A stretch of 64,000 nt of DNA from Comamonas composti DSM 21721 (GTDB lineage Bacteria > Pseudomonadota > Gammaproteobacteria > Burkholderiales > Burkholderiaceae_C): the NCBI RefSeq assembly GCF_000429845.1, contig NZ_AUCQ01000006.1:186001-250000 (forward strand), in the 5' to 3' direction. Below the pieces are notes generated by a model. It worked only from the letters and a program-made list of their open reading frames with translations, was not told the origin of the DNA and searched no databases. A program made the position numbers and the translations under genes. This document shows, in pieces, positions 1 to 9,349 of this stretch; within the stretch, counting starts at the first letter, position 1, and each line of letters begins with the position of its first letter.

Positions 1-1
1 A

Positions 2-709
2 GCTGTCCTGGACGATGATCCCCTGCAACTAGAAATGCTGCGCCAAGTCGCACAGGCAGCAGGACATAGCTGCCTCACCTACCAGACCGGTAGCGCCCTT
101 CAACTGGAGCTCCGCCGCGAAAGCTTCGACCTGCTGATTGTGGACTGGCACCTGCCGGACATGAACGGCACGGACGTGGTTCGCTGGGTTCGCGAACATG
201 TCAGCCGCGACATGCCTGTCATCATCGTGACCCATCGCAGCGAAGAGGCCGACATCATCGAAGGCCTGTCCTGTGGGGCAGACGACTTCATGATCAAGCC
301 CGTGCGACAAGGCGAATTGCACGCGCGTATTGCAGCACTGCTTCGCCGGGCCTATCCGACCTGCATACAAAGCGTGCTTGAGTTCGGCCCCTACCGCTTT
401 CTCACGGTCAACAACAGCCTGGAGGTCAACGGCGAGCCGGTGGAAGTCACGCACCGCGAATATATGCTGGCACTGACACTGTTCCAGAACCGTGGTCGCC
501 TGCTGTCACGCGATCACTTGCGCGAAGCTGTCTGGGGGCATAACGCCGAAGTGCAGTCCCGCTCCCTGGACACACATATATCGCGGCTGCGCTCATTGCT
601 GAACTTGCGAGCCGGCCAGCCTTATTCAATCAGTGCGGTCTACGGGTACGGATACCGCCTGGACGTCCCTGACGAAGCCATGTCGGCCTCTAACGTTGCA
701 GCCTTATGA
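2..709 (+). CDS. OmpR/PhoB-type response regulator, 5' end outside window
   Basis: The open frame runs in from the window edge, so the true start is not visible. The product has an N-terminal receiver domain: an acidic cluster (LDDD) right at the edge, the phospho-acceptor Asp in LLIVDWHLPD, a Thr in IVTHR and the conserved Lys in IKP. A C-terminal winged-helix DNA-binding domain follows, ending in the typical YGYGYRLD. It should act in the cytoplasm as a phosphorylation-controlled transcription factor. Its stop overlaps the start of the next gene (ATGA), and a CHASE2 histidine kinase lies two genes on, so that kinase is the probable partner (inference). Family call is firm; target genes are unknown. 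Confidence 0.93.
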   Translation, partial: AVLDDDPLQLEMLRQVAQAAGHSCLTYQTGSALQLELRRESFDLLIVDWHLPDMNGTDVVRWVREHVSRDMPVIIVTHRSEEADIIEGLSCGADDFMIKPVRQGELHARIAALLRRAYPTCIQSVLEFGPYRFLTVNNSLEVNGEPVEVTHREYMLALTLFQNRGRLLSRDHLREAVWGHNAEVQSRSLDTHISRLRSLLNLRAGQPYSISAVYGYGYRLDVPDEAMSASNVAAL

Positions 710-2478
710 GACCTTCCCCTGGTTGCATGCCCCATGCCTCCTCCACCCTCCAATTCAGGCTGAGCAGCAGCCTCTCGATCTGCACTCTGCTGGTATTGGG
801 CTTGTCGGTGGGTGGCACTGCGCATGCTCAAATCACCCCACAGCCGCTGAACAGCCAGACGGATGGGGAAGTCATCGCACACCGAATCTCGCCAGGCGAT
901 ACTCTGAGCCAACTCGCAGACCGCTACCTCGGCGATCATCAGCTCTGGCCGCTGCTGCAGCAAAGCAATAACAACGTCAATCCCTATCGCCTGAAGCCTG
1001 GATCGGCCCTGACAGTTCCCATGCGATTGCTGCACATGGCCATGGCCTCGGTGGAGTTCGTACAGGGAGATGCTCATGCCACACGATCCAGCATTGAAGC
1101 CAATGCCCTGCCTGTCTCAGCTGAGCCGCTGCACAAAGGTCAGAGCCTGCAGGAAGGTGATCGCCTGCGTCTGGCTGAGAATGCATTTGTCGCCATCCGT
1201 TTGGCCGACGGCTCGCTGGTTCGCATTCAATCCGAATCCGACCTTCAGCTCAGACAGATGCGTCAAAAAGGGCGAGCAGGCAACCTGGAGTCGGTTCTGG
1301 ATCTTCGCTCAGGCAGCGTAGAAGTCTCGTCCCCTCCCATGCGCAACCCGCCTCCACGCCGCCTGGAAGTACGCACTCCCGCTGCCACCACAAGTGTCAG
1401 AGGCACGCATTTTTCAGTGCACGCCAATCCATCCGGCACCACCAGCGCCACGGTCGACAAAGGACTGGTTCTGGTGTCCTCGGACAAAGCCGAGCATAAG
1501 CAAGCCCTGCTGCGACCGGGCCTGCAGCTCGTGGTTGCGGCCAATGGTCACCTGGAGTCGCCTCGACACATGCTGACCGCACCTGACCTGTCGAATTGGC
1601 CTTCACTGACAGAAGACTCGCAATGGCTCAGCCTTCCCCTTCCCTCCGTTGAAGGAGCCGTGGCCTACCAGGTTCAGTTGGCCCAGGACGAGGAGCTCAG
1701 CACCGTGCTGCGCAGCGACGTCTTCAAGACATCGCCGATACGCTTCACCGACATCGATGATGGCGAATATCTGCTCTCGGTACGAGGCCTCGATACCCAG
1801 GGCATTCCTGGCCAGCCCAGCCACCGCAAAATACGCGTCAAGGCCCATCCCATTGCACCGCTATACGAAGCACCTGTGGCCGGAGCCACGATAGGCATTG
1901 GAGAGAGTGGCTTGCGCTGCACCAAGGTTGCGCAGGCCAGCCGCTACCGCATCCAGGTCGCGGCTGCAGGAGGTGCCCAGAGCTTCGTCCCACTGATAGA
2001 TGTCTCGGATCTCACCGACTGCGAACTGGCAGCCTCTGCGCTAGGCCAGTTGCCTGCCGGCGACTATCTGTGGCGCACGGCCAGCCTGCGGAAACTAGCG
2101 GACGGCAGCTTCGACCAAGGGCCTTTTGCCACGCCTCAGGCCATGCGTCTGGCCTCAGTTCCAAGCAGTGCACTGCAGTTCAGTGAAGCTCAAGACCATA
2201 TCTATTGGAATGGCGAAGCCAGCCATAGCTACCGCGTGATGGTTGCCACAAATGCGGAATTCTCCAGCCTTCTGGTCGATACCTGGGTCGACAAACCGCA
2301 GTGGCGTACGGCAAACCTGCCCTCGAACCAGTATTTTCTGCGCCTACAAGTGAAAGACGGCAACGGACTCGTCAGCGCCCCATCACCCGCTTACACGTTC
2401 CAGGTCGGCGACTGGATCGTTAGCTCCGATGGACAACGCTGGAACACTGGCAGCGGGGAGATACTGCAACGCCAGTAA
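706..2478 (+). CDS. Secreted LysM-FecR domain protein
   Basis: A 590-residue exported protein. The N-terminus has a hydrophobic segment (about 22-38) ending in AHA, a likely signal peptidase site. A LysM module, expected to bind peptidoglycan, follows at about 58-106, then a FecR domain at about 150-245 with VRTPAATTSVRGTHFSV, and then two or more Ig/fibronectin-like repeats to the end. FecR domains in this architecture are periplasmic ligand or signal modules, not the cytoplasmic anti-sigma type. The start overlaps the response-regulator stop by ATGA, which suggests translational coupling. With the kinase downstream it may form a cell-wall-sensing unit; this role is inferred. Confidence 0.88.
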   Translation: MRPSPGCMPHASSTLQFRLSSSLSICTLLVLGLSVGGTAHAQITPQPLNSQTDGEVIAHRISPGDTLSQLADRYLGDHQLWPLLQQSNNNVNPYRLKPGSALTVPMRLLHMAMASVEFVQGDAHATRSSIEANALPVSAEPLHKGQSLQEGDRLRLAENAFVAIRLADGSLVRIQSESDLQLRQMRQKGRAGNLESVLDLRSGSVEVSSPPMRNPPPRRLEVRTPAATTSVRGTHFSVHANPSGTTSATVDKGLVLVSSDKAEHKQALLRPGLQLVVAANGHLESPRHMLTAPDLSNWPSLTEDSQWLSLPLPSVEGAVAYQVQLAQDEELSTVLRSDVFKTSPIRFTDIDDGEYLLSVRGLDTQGIPGQPSHRKIRVKAHPIAPLYEAPVAGATIGIGESGLRCTKVAQASRYRIQVAAAGGAQSFVPLIDVSDLTDCELAASALGQLPAGDYLWRTASLRKLADGSFDQGPFATPQAMRLASVPSSALQFSEAQDHIYWNGEASHSYRVMVATNAEFSSLLVDTWVDKPQWRTANLPSNQYFLRLQVKDGNGLVSAPSPAYTFQVGDWIVSSDGQRWNTGSGEILQRQ

Positions 2479-2482
2479 GGTT

Positions 2483-2512
2483 GGTACGACGTATCCGTCA
2501 ATACGTCGTACC
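2483..2512 (+). other. 12-bp perfect hairpin between the FecR gene and the kinase gene
   Basis: The 12 bases at 2483-2494 (GGTACGACGTAT) pair perfectly with 2501-2512 around a 6-base loop, starting four bases after the FecR-gene stop. No T-run follows on either strand, so it is not a classical intrinsic terminator. It could protect the 3' end of the upstream transcript or set unequal expression within the three-gene unit. Confidence 0.6.
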
Positions 2513-2672
2513 CAAAACAGGCCTCCAAGACTTGCACATCCTCTTTGCCAATCCAGGAAGCTTGCGAGCAGCCGGTGTTTGCATCAGACCGCATTTGAAA
2601 CCAACAGGTATCTGGATACTAGACAACGACTGAAAAATACCAACTGGACCTTCTCAGGTCGCAACAGCCCAC

Positions 2673-5135
2673 GTGCCACATAACCCGCCACAGCATGTCC
2701 CGCCAGCTCCCATGGCCTCTCCTGCTCCAGCCCTTCCGCCAACACGCAAACGCGGCATGTCTCTGGGTAAGGAATGGTTGTTGCTTGCAGTCAGTCTGTT
2801 GTCTTTGGTGTATTGGCTCAGCGGCCCAGGCCAGCTTGAGCGCATCAACAGCCTGGTTCAGGATACGGTCAGTTGGCTACACCAGCCCAAGGCATCGTCT
2901 CATATCATCATCATTGCCATAGACGATGCCAGTATTTCTGCCATAGGGCGCTGGCCGTGGCGCCGTGCCCTCCACGCAGGCCTGATCGAACACTTGAGTG
3001 CGGCCCAGCCTCGTGCCGTTGGACTCGATGTCGTGTTCAGCGAAGATGACTGGGACTATCCAGCCGACGACTGGCTTCTTGCTCAGGCCTTGCTGCATAA
3101 CGGTCGCGTCGTTTTACCCGTGGTGCGCTCAGAAGGGCTCACCTCCAGCCAGGCGACCGCACCGCTACCTTCCTTGCGTGAGGCCGTCGCTGCGCTAGGC
3201 CATACCCAGCTGGCCGTGGACGCTGATGGCGTGGTACGCAGCTTTTATGCGCTGGAGGGCCCTGCATCCAATCCCTGGTGGCATATGGCCCAGGCGCTGC
3301 AGTGCGTTGGCAGGACCGGCCATGGCTGCGCTCCCGCACACCTTCCCGAAAGCGAGGCCGCTTCCTCTCGCTGGATTCGCGCTCAGCACTCCATCGTGGC
3401 TTTTGCACATGCGCATGCAGACCACGACCGAGAGTGGAGCTCACCATTCACCACATATTCCTACATCGATGTGCTGCGGGGAAATATTCCCAACGCGGTC
3501 TTTCGCGACAAGTATGTGCTCGTAGGCACCACGGCCTCCGGCCTTGGCGAGAAGCTCTCGGCCCCCTTGAGCATAGGAACACGTCCCATCTCCAGCATAG
3601 AAATGCTGGCCCATGTGCTCAACGGCAATCTTCAGGGTCAGCATTTGAGAGCCTCCTCGGCAACTCTGGACAGGATTCTCAACCTGACCCCTGTCCTGCT
3701 GGCCTTGCTGGCTCTGGCCTGGGTCGGCCCATCGGGTGGCATGCTCGCCTGTGTACTGCTAACGCTGATCAGCCTTCTGCTCGCGGGGCTGGCACCGCGG
3801 CTATGGCTGATCCAGACTGCGCCTGCTGCAGGCCTGGTGGACCTGGCTGTGGCGTATCCACTTTGGAGCTGGCTGCGATTGCGGGCAGCTGCAAGTTTCT
3901 TGCAGTTGGAGCTGCAAGACCTGCAGGGCCAGGGTCTGCCGGCCATGCCAAATACGCCCAGACGTGGCGACTTGATGGACCACCGAATCACGGCTGTCGA
4001 GCAAGCCTCACGCCAGCTGCGTTCGCTGCATCACTTCGTCAGCGAAAGCCTGCGCCAACTACCCTCGCCAACGTTTGTCTGCGATCGACAGGGCTGGGTT
4101 CTGCTGACCAACACCACAGCTCATGCCTATGCCCAGGCCCGCGGCTGGAAGCTGCAAATCGGCGACTCGCTACCGCAGTTGCTCAAGGACCTCAAGACGC
4201 CTGCCACCGATACCACGCCTCCCCAGATCCTGTTGAGCAGCGCAACCCTGGAAGGAGGGAGCTTGCCACGCCATAGCGAAGTGCAGGATGCCCAAGGCCA
4301 CAGCCTGATCGTTCTAGCCCAGCCCTTCGATGCACCGCCAACCCAGGGCTGGCTGATTACACTGGTAGACATCAGCGAACTGCGCAGTGCCCAGAATCAG
4401 CGCGATCAGGCCATGCAGTTCATCTCCCACGACATACGCGCGCCGATCTCGTCCATCATCACCTTGCTGGAGATGCAGCGCCACGCCCCACATACCAGCG
4501 AAGCTACACGCACTGCCTTGCTCTCACGCATAGAGGGCTATGCACTGTCTTCGCTCCAGCTTGCGGACGACTTCGTACACCTATCCCGCGCCCAACAGCA
4601 GGTCATACGCCGAACCTGCCTGGATCTCGGCCATCTGCTGGAGCAAGCCATAGATCAGTGCTGGCCCCAGGCCACCGCCAATCAAATACAGCTACTGTCC
4701 ATGCCCCTGGAGCAGGAAGCCGAGATCTTGGGCGATGCGGGGCTGCTGCAGCGAGCCATCGTCAATCTCATCAGCAATGCCATCAAATACGGTCACCCCA
4801 CCGACCCGAAGCAGCCGGCCGTGGTCGAATGCATGCTGCACGACGAAGGGCAGCACTGGCGGCTTACCATCCGCGATCATGGTCCGGGCATGGACGCCCA
4901 ATCCGTGGCCCGCTTGAGCCGGCCATTCGAGCGCCTCGAACAGCATCATGGAATGGATGGTGTCGGCCTTGGCCTGGCCCTGAGCCGTACGGTAGCTATG
5001 CGTCATGGAGGTCAGCTGGAAATCAGCAGCATCCAGGGCAAAGGCAGCTGCTTCAGCCTGCTCCTGCCCCAAGCAAGCACCCAGCAGGAGGATCCGGAAC
5101 ACCGCACTGAGGCGGTGCCAAAAGAAAAGCCTTGA
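2673..5135 (+). CDS. CHASE2-domain sensor histidine kinase
   Basis: About 820 residues. A transmembrane helix near residues 30-48 is followed by an extracytoplasmic CHASE2 domain (about 55-330), then a cluster of about three helices (about 340-415). A PAS-like linker precedes the HisKA domain with phospho-acceptor His586 in FISHDIRAP. The ATPase domain has an N-box (NLISNAIKYG, about 700), DHGPGMD and GVGLGLAL. It should autophosphorylate and signal to the upstream OmpR-type regulator. The longest frame starts at GTG 2673; ATG 2712 and ATG 2757 are in-frame alternatives, and none has a strong ribosome-binding site. The stop lies next to the tRNA terminator on the other strand. Confidence 0.92.
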   Translation: MPHNPPQHVPPAPMASPAPALPPTRKRGMSLGKEWLLLAVSLLSLVYWLSGPGQLERINSLVQDTVSWLHQPKASSHIIIIAIDDASISAIGRWPWRRALHAGLIEHLSAAQPRAVGLDVVFSEDDWDYPADDWLLAQALLHNGRVVLPVVRSEGLTSSQATAPLPSLREAVAALGHTQLAVDADGVVRSFYALEGPASNPWWHMAQALQCVGRTGHGCAPAHLPESEAASSRWIRAQHSIVAFAHAHADHDREWSSPFTTYSYIDVLRGNIPNAVFRDKYVLVGTTASGLGEKLSAPLSIGTRPISSIEMLAHVLNGNLQGQHLRASSATLDRILNLTPVLLALLALAWVGPSGGMLACVLLTLISLLLAGLAPRLWLIQTAPAAGLVDLAVAYPLWSWLRLRAAASFLQLELQDLQGQGLPAMPNTPRRGDLMDHRITAVEQASRQLRSLHHFVSESLRQLPSPTFVCDRQGWVLLTNTTAHAYAQARGWKLQIGDSLPQLLKDLKTPATDTTPPQILLSSATLEGGSLPRHSEVQDAQGHSLIVLAQPFDAPPTQGWLITLVDISELRSAQNQRDQAMQFISHDIRAPISSIITLLEMQRHAPHTSEATRTALLSRIEGYALSSLQLADDFVHLSRAQQQVIRRTCLDLGHLLEQAIDQCWPQATANQIQLLSMPLEQEAEILGDAGLLQRAIVNLISNAIKYGHPTDPKQPAVVECMLHDEGQHWRLTIRDHGPGMDAQSVARLSRPFERLEQHHGMDGVGLGLALSRTVAMRHGGQLEISSIQGKGSCFSLLLPQASTQQEDPEHRTEAVPKEKP

Positions 5136-5156
5136 AGTCCAAAGACTCCAAGGCTT
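5119..5156 (-). terminator. Intrinsic terminator of tRNA-Arg
   Basis: On the minus strand a 13-bp stem (5144-5156 with 5127-5139, one G-T pair) is followed by a T-rich run, TTTTCTTTT. It begins six bases after the tRNA 3' CCA and overlaps the end of the kinase gene on the other strand. Confidence 0.85.
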
Positions 5157-5161
5157 GAATA

Positions 5162-5238
5162 TGGTGCGGCTGGCAGGAATCGAACCCACGACCCCTTGGT
5201 TCGTAGCCAAGTACTCTATCCAGCTGAGCTACAGCCGC
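5162..5238 (-). tRNA. tRNA-Arg (anticodon ACG)
   Basis: A 77-nt cloverleaf on the minus strand. The 7-bp acceptor stem GCGGCTG/CAGCCGC is intact, the D-arm is AGCTCAGCTGGATAGAGT, the anticodon loop CTACGAA carries ACG, and the T-arm has GGTTCGAATCC. The 3' CCA is encoded (complement of 5162-5164). ACG is read as inosine-modified ICG in most bacteria, decoding CGU/CGC/CGA. The terminator lies directly downstream. Confidence 0.97.
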
Positions 5239-5319
5239 AACGCTTCGCATTGTAGCAGCCGTCCAGGGCCGTTTTGAATGAAATGCAAAAAATTGGATTG
5301 ATCCCAAAAAAGAGAGAGC

Positions 5320-5766
5320 TCAACGCCGCAGCGACAGGGTATTGGCTGAAGGGGAGGAAGTGGCACCGGCCTCACCACGCATGCTCTCCAAAGCCTTTAA
5401 TTCATGCTGCAAGTCCACCAGAGTCTCCAGTTCGCGCTGAAGCTTGGCTTCCCGCTTCTTGACCTTGTCACTGCGCCCCTCGGCCCGATACTCACGAATT
5501 TCTTCCATGAGCTCATCGACCTCCTTCTGCTGCTCTTCGACCTGCTTCCGTTTGCTTCCAAGCACGCCCTCATCATTGCAGCGGCTTTGAACTCTGGCCA
5601 GCGCCCTATTCAGCCCACGCAGACGATAGACGTTTCCGTACTGCCTTGCGTTTTCCATCTGCCACTTCAACTCTTCGACCTTGCGCTCGCACAAAGAGCT
5701 TTGGGCATGGGCATTGAACACCATGGCACTCAAAAGCAGCAGCAACATATGATGAATCGTCCTCAT
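5320..5766 (-). CDS. DUF1090 (YqjC-like) periplasmic protein
   Basis: A 148-residue protein with a signal peptide (hydrophobic 7-18, cleavage after AHA) and a long charged helical region rich in Glu, Lys and Arg that looks like a coiled coil. Two Cys (in SSLCERK and SRCNDEG) match the DUF1090 family, whose function is unknown. The gene stands alone, downstream of tRNA-Arg in the same direction but behind the tRNA's start, so it has its own promoter somewhere in 5767-6217. Family call from the pattern C-E-x-K ... NAxxYGNxxRxxGLxxAL. Confidence 0.8.
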   Translation of the reverse strand: MRTIHHMLLLLLSAMVFNAHAQSSLCERKVEELKWQMENARQYGNVYRLRGLNRALARVQSRCNDEGVLGSKRKQVEEQQKEVDELMEEIREYRAEGRSDKVKKREAKLQRELETLVDLQHELKALESMRGEAGATSSPSANTLSLRR

Positions 5767-6217
5767 CGCACCTATCCTTTCAAAAACCAGACATCAGGAG
5801 TCTTGCGCCTGATGTCAGACAAGTGTCTAGGAAAAATCTTATTCCCGCTCTGCAGCCCGGCTTATCGCCACAGCACAGATCGCAGCCGGCGGCCCCAAAG
5901 CCCGCCCCCATGCCAAGCTTATGAGCTGACTTTCCAAGACTGAGTTGCATGCCAGCGCCTTGCACTGTGCCCAGCAAGCATTCATCGGTAATGCCGATGT
6001 GCAATCCACCCAGACCTGGTTGGGCGGTGCTGCCATTTCGGACTACGGCTTGAACACGTTCAAAGCCAACCGCTGGATTGCAGGCTTGGTGCGCTATACA
6101 GTCAGTTCCGGGGCAAGAGTTGTGAATGGTTCACAGCACTCGTGCTCGGTTTTTTAGCAGCGATGCGCCTGCCCAAACTCGGCAGCAAGGTGGAAAACTT
6201 AATCAGGATTTGCACGT
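5767..6217. other. Gene-free stretch between divergent DUF1090 and REC-GGDEF genes
   Basis: 451 bases. Short open frames exist on both strands (for example about 70 codons from 5945), but none has a ribosome-binding site or recognisable protein. The stretch should hold the promoters of the two divergent flanking genes; I could not pick a convincing one. A small GC hairpin followed by TTTTTT near 6130-6156 is weak. Confidence 0.5.
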
Positions 6218-7345
6218 ATGCACAAGTTGTTGAGGCCTGTGTATACAGGAAATCTTCGCCGGCATATCAACAAAAGCCTATCCATGTCTGCAAAGCCCCT
6301 GCCCCCTTTCGACACAACCAGCATGCCCCCGGCCATTGAGGCGACCTGCGCCCGCCTTGCCTCGCCAGACACAACGTCACCCTTTACCGTACTGGTTGTC
6401 GAAGACCAGGCTGCCGTGCGTGCAAGCCTTGTGTCCGAACTGCGGCTGGCTGGCATTTCTGAAATAGTCGAAGCCGACAACGGCCAAGCGGCACTGGAGC
6501 TGTTCAAGAAGCACCGTCCGGACCTGGTTCTCCTCGACATAAGACTGCCTGGCGAAGATGGCTACTGGGTAGCACGACATCTGCGCGAGGCCGAGCCTGG
6601 AGAGTGGACGCCGATCATTTTCCTCTCGGGGCTCAACAACGATCTCGACGTCTGGCGTGGCATAGAGGCCGGCGGTGACGACTATCTGGTCAAGCCCGTC
6701 AAGCCCATTGTTCTCGTCGCCAAGCTGCGCGCCATGCGTCGGCTGCTGGATATGCGCCGCCGGCTGACTGCCATGTCGGCCGAGCTGCACCAGGCCAACC
6801 TCAAACTCAACGCCATGGTCGAGCTCGACATGCTGACCGGCCTGGTCAATCGCCGGGGCCTGGACCGCATTCTTCACCAGGAAATCGCCGCCGCTCGCCG
6901 CAGAAACGAGCCCTTGACACTCATGCTCTGCGACCTTGACCACTTCAAGTGCTACAACGACACCTACGGCCATGTGCAAGGCGACGAATGCCTGCGCAAA
7001 GTCGGCACCCTGCTGCGCGAGATCTGTGTACGCCCGCGTGACGTTGCTGCACGCTATGGCGGAGAGGAGTTCGCGCTCATTTTGCCGTTCACACCACGCT
7101 CCGGCGCCATGACCTTTGCTCGTGCTCTCGGGCAGATGCTGCGCCGCCTGGCCTTGCCCACTCCCAACGGCTCGGTTCTCACCCTGTCGGGCGGCATCAC
7201 CACCTGCATCCCCGACGAATACACCAGCACCGAGTCCATGCTGATGCGCGCCGACCAGGCCTTGTATGCGGCCAAGGCCCAAGGGCGCGACCGCTTCTTC
7301 AGCTTCGAGATGCAGATGGACACCGTTGAGCAGCGGCGCATGTGA
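6218..7345 (+). CDS. Response regulator with GGDEF diguanylate cyclase output
   Basis: 375 residues. A receiver domain (about 56-172) has acidic residues VVEDQ, phospho-Asp107 in LVLLDIRLPG and Lys159 in LVKP. After a coiled-coil linker (about 175-205) comes a GGDEF domain with the active-site motif GGEEF at 281-285. An inhibitory I-site RxxD (RPRD, 272-275) sits five residues before it, so product inhibition by c-di-GMP is expected. It should make c-di-GMP from two GTP when phosphorylated (family knowledge). An in-frame ATG at 6284 is an alternative start. No partner kinase is adjacent. Confidence 0.93.
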   Translation: MHKLLRPVYTGNLRRHINKSLSMSAKPLPPFDTTSMPPAIEATCARLASPDTTSPFTVLVVEDQAAVRASLVSELRLAGISEIVEADNGQAALELFKKHRPDLVLLDIRLPGEDGYWVARHLREAEPGEWTPIIFLSGLNNDLDVWRGIEAGGDDYLVKPVKPIVLVAKLRAMRRLLDMRRRLTAMSAELHQANLKLNAMVELDMLTGLVNRRGLDRILHQEIAAARRRNEPLTLMLCDLDHFKCYNDTYGHVQGDECLRKVGTLLREICVRPRDVAARYGGEEFALILPFTPRSGAMTFARALGQMLRRLALPTPNGSVLTLSGGITTCIPDEYTSTESMLMRADQALYAAKAQGRDRFFSFEMQMDTVEQRRM

Positions 7346-7570
7346 TTCCCAGGGTCGTGCTCACGATCTCCATGCCGGCGCTGCGCCGAGAAGATCGCAA
7401 ACATGTTCCAAGCCGGCTTGGCGCACATCTTTTTTCGCCTTTTCTCGCGCAAAAAATCGGGGTTGCGAAGTACGGCATGCTGCACGACCGTACGATGGCG
7501 GCTATTTATCTGCTGCGATCCATGTGTTCGTCAATGCACCTTCACCCCGTTTTTTCAAGTGCCTGAATTT

Positions 7571-8230
7571 ATGCGCCGTCTCCAATCCCATTTGCCCGAG
7601 TGGATGCTCGAATGGCTCGAGCTCATAGTCCCCGGAGCCCAGATTCTTCTCATCGTTTTCGCGGCCTGGCTGCTCAACCGCATGGCTCGCCGCCTCATCG
7701 CCCGTGCAGCCAGCCACTACGACCTGCCACACGAAATCACGGTGACCTTGCGCAGCCTGTTTCGCTGGATTCTGATCGCGGCCACCATCCCTCTGGTTCT
7801 TGAACGTCTGGGCGTCTCAGCAACGGTGCTGTGGACAGCCTTCACAGGTTTTGCCACCGTGGGCGCGGTTGCCTTTTTTGCAGCATGGAGCGTGCTGTCG
7901 AATCTGTTTTGCGCCCTGCTCATCATCATCGTCGGGCCTTTCAGGCTGGGCGACTACATCGAGGTACTGGACACGGCCGAAAAGCCGGGAGCCAAAGGCC
8001 GTGTCGTGGATTTCAACATGCTCTACATCACTCTTGAGGATGCGCATGCCCCAGAGGGCACCCCGAATCTGCTGCAAATCCCCAATTCGCTGATTTTCCA
8101 GCGCGTTCTGCGCCGCTGGAAGGGCGGCTTGCCGGTTCCCGAGTTCCACGGCCCCGCCCCGGCCGTGGCCTCCGACACAGCAATCGCTGCGCCCCCCGAA
8201 GCCGCCACTGCGCCAAAGGCCCAGGCCTGA
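7571..8230 (+). CDS. MscS-family small-conductance mechanosensitive channel
   Basis: 219 residues from ATG 7571. Upstream codons in the same frame (to 7403) are Arg/Cys-rich and unlike the family, so I chose the later start. Helices lie at about 16-37 and 60-80. The pore-lining third helix, rich in Gly/Ala (TGFATVGAVAFFAAWSVLSN), is followed by the signature GPFRLGDYIEV of the beta domain. It releases solutes on hypo-osmotic shock. This is a short form: the C-terminal alpha/beta domain is truncated and replaced by an Ala/Pro-rich tail. Confidence 0.9.
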   Translation: MRRLQSHLPEWMLEWLELIVPGAQILLIVFAAWLLNRMARRLIARAASHYDLPHEITVTLRSLFRWILIAATIPLVLERLGVSATVLWTAFTGFATVGAVAFFAAWSVLSNLFCALLIIIVGPFRLGDYIEVLDTAEKPGAKGRVVDFNMLYITLEDAHAPEGTPNLLQIPNSLIFQRVLRRWKGGLPVPEFHGPAPAVASDTAIAAPPEAATAPKAQA

Positions 8231-8301
8231 AGCAGCGCTCCACATGCCGCAGCCGGGCTGCGCCGCAATGCCGCCCAGGCTCTTTTCAGCCAGCCTGATT
8301 T

Positions 8302-9222
8302 TCAATAGTGCTGGGGCACCAGCATGTCGTCGGAGACTGGATGGCGGATGTAATCCGCATGCCGCACGCGCTCGGGCAGGGTGATTTCGGGGCGCTGCAC
8401 CTCGCTGTAGTCGAACTGCGACAGCAGATGGCGTATGCAGTTCAACCGTGCCTGTTTTTTGTCGTCGGCGGGCACCACCCACCAGGGCGCTTCGGGGATG
8501 TGGGTGCGCTCCAGCATGGTCTCTTTGACACGGGTGTAGTCTTCCCAGCGGCGGCGCGACTCCAGGTCCATGGGTGACAGCTTCCACTGCTTGAGCGGGT
8601 CGTGGATGCGGCCCAGAAAGCGCAGGTGCTGTTCCTCGTCGGTGATGGAGAACCAGTACTTGATCACGCGTATGCCCGAGCGCACCAGCATGCGCTCGAA
8701 CTCGGGCACGGAGCGGAAGAACTCCTCGTACTCATCGTCCGAACAAAAGCCCATCACCCGCTCCACGCCGGCGCGGTTGTACCAGCTGCGGTCGAACAGC
8801 ACCATCTCGCCCGCGGCCGGCAGGTGGGGTACATAGCGCTGGAAGTACCACTGCGTGCGCTCTCTGTCATTGGGCGCGGGCAGGGCCACCACGCGGCATA
8901 CGCGCGGGTTCAGGCGCTGGGTGATGCGCTTGATGACACCGCCCTTGCCTGCGGCATCGCGCCCCTCGAAGAGGATGACGGCTTTTTGCTTGGTACTGGC
9001 CACCCAGTCCTGCAGCTTGACCAGTTCGCCCTGCAGGCGAAACAACTCCTTGAAATAGGCCACGCGCGTGGCATGGCTGCCGACCGCAGCAGGTGGCGCA
9101 CCCGGCGTCAGGGGCAGCCCGCCCGTACGGTCTTCAATCTCCAGCTCCAGCTCTTCGTCCAGGCTGTCCAGCAGGTCGCTCTCTATGCGACGCAGCAGTT
9201 CTTCGCGGTTGTCCCAGTTCAT
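8302..9222 (-). CDS. ppk2: Polyphosphate kinase 2 (PPK2 family)
   Basis: 306 residues, the size of single-domain PPK2 enzymes that move phosphate between polyphosphate and nucleoside diphosphates. The Walker A loop is FEGRDAAGKGG (86-95). The lid/Walker B region is LFDRSWYNRAGVERVMGF (about 142-159). Further conserved elements are QWYFQRYVPHLP and KYWFSI. Convergent with the mscS gene; the downstream gap is only 71 bases. Start ATG 9222 (MNWDNREEL). Whether GDP or ADP is preferred cannot be read from the sequence. Confidence 0.93.
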   Translation of the reverse strand: MNWDNREELLRRIESDLLDSLDEELELEIEDRTGGLPLTPGAPPAAVGSHATRVAYFKELFRLQGELVKLQDWVASTKQKAVILFEGRDAAGKGGVIKRITQRLNPRVCRVVALPAPNDRERTQWYFQRYVPHLPAAGEMVLFDRSWYNRAGVERVMGFCSDDEYEEFFRSVPEFERMLVRSGIRVIKYWFSITDEEQHLRFLGRIHDPLKQWKLSPMDLESRRRWEDYTRVKETMLERTHIPEAPWWVVPADDKKQARLNCIRHLLSQFDYSEVQRPEITLPERVRHADYIRHPVSDDMLVPQHY

Positions 9223-9349
9223 TGCCTACCTTGTTGGCTCGCCGCGCGGGGGCGCGACAAGCCGCCGAGCCTAGTGCCTGTCTGCGTCAGTTTCATGACA
9301 AGCCATGCTTCACTCCTGCCGCCCTCGGCTCTCCACATGCGCAGGCAGC

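Noticed and set aside
5945..6157. A 70-codon frame between the DUF1090 and GGDEF genes
   Set aside because: No ribosome-binding site, no recognisable protein, and equal-sized frames on the other strand.
7346..7570. An N-terminal extension of MscS from 7403
   Set aside because: 56 codons rich in Arg and Cys without similarity to the family; ATG 7571 gives a normal first helix.
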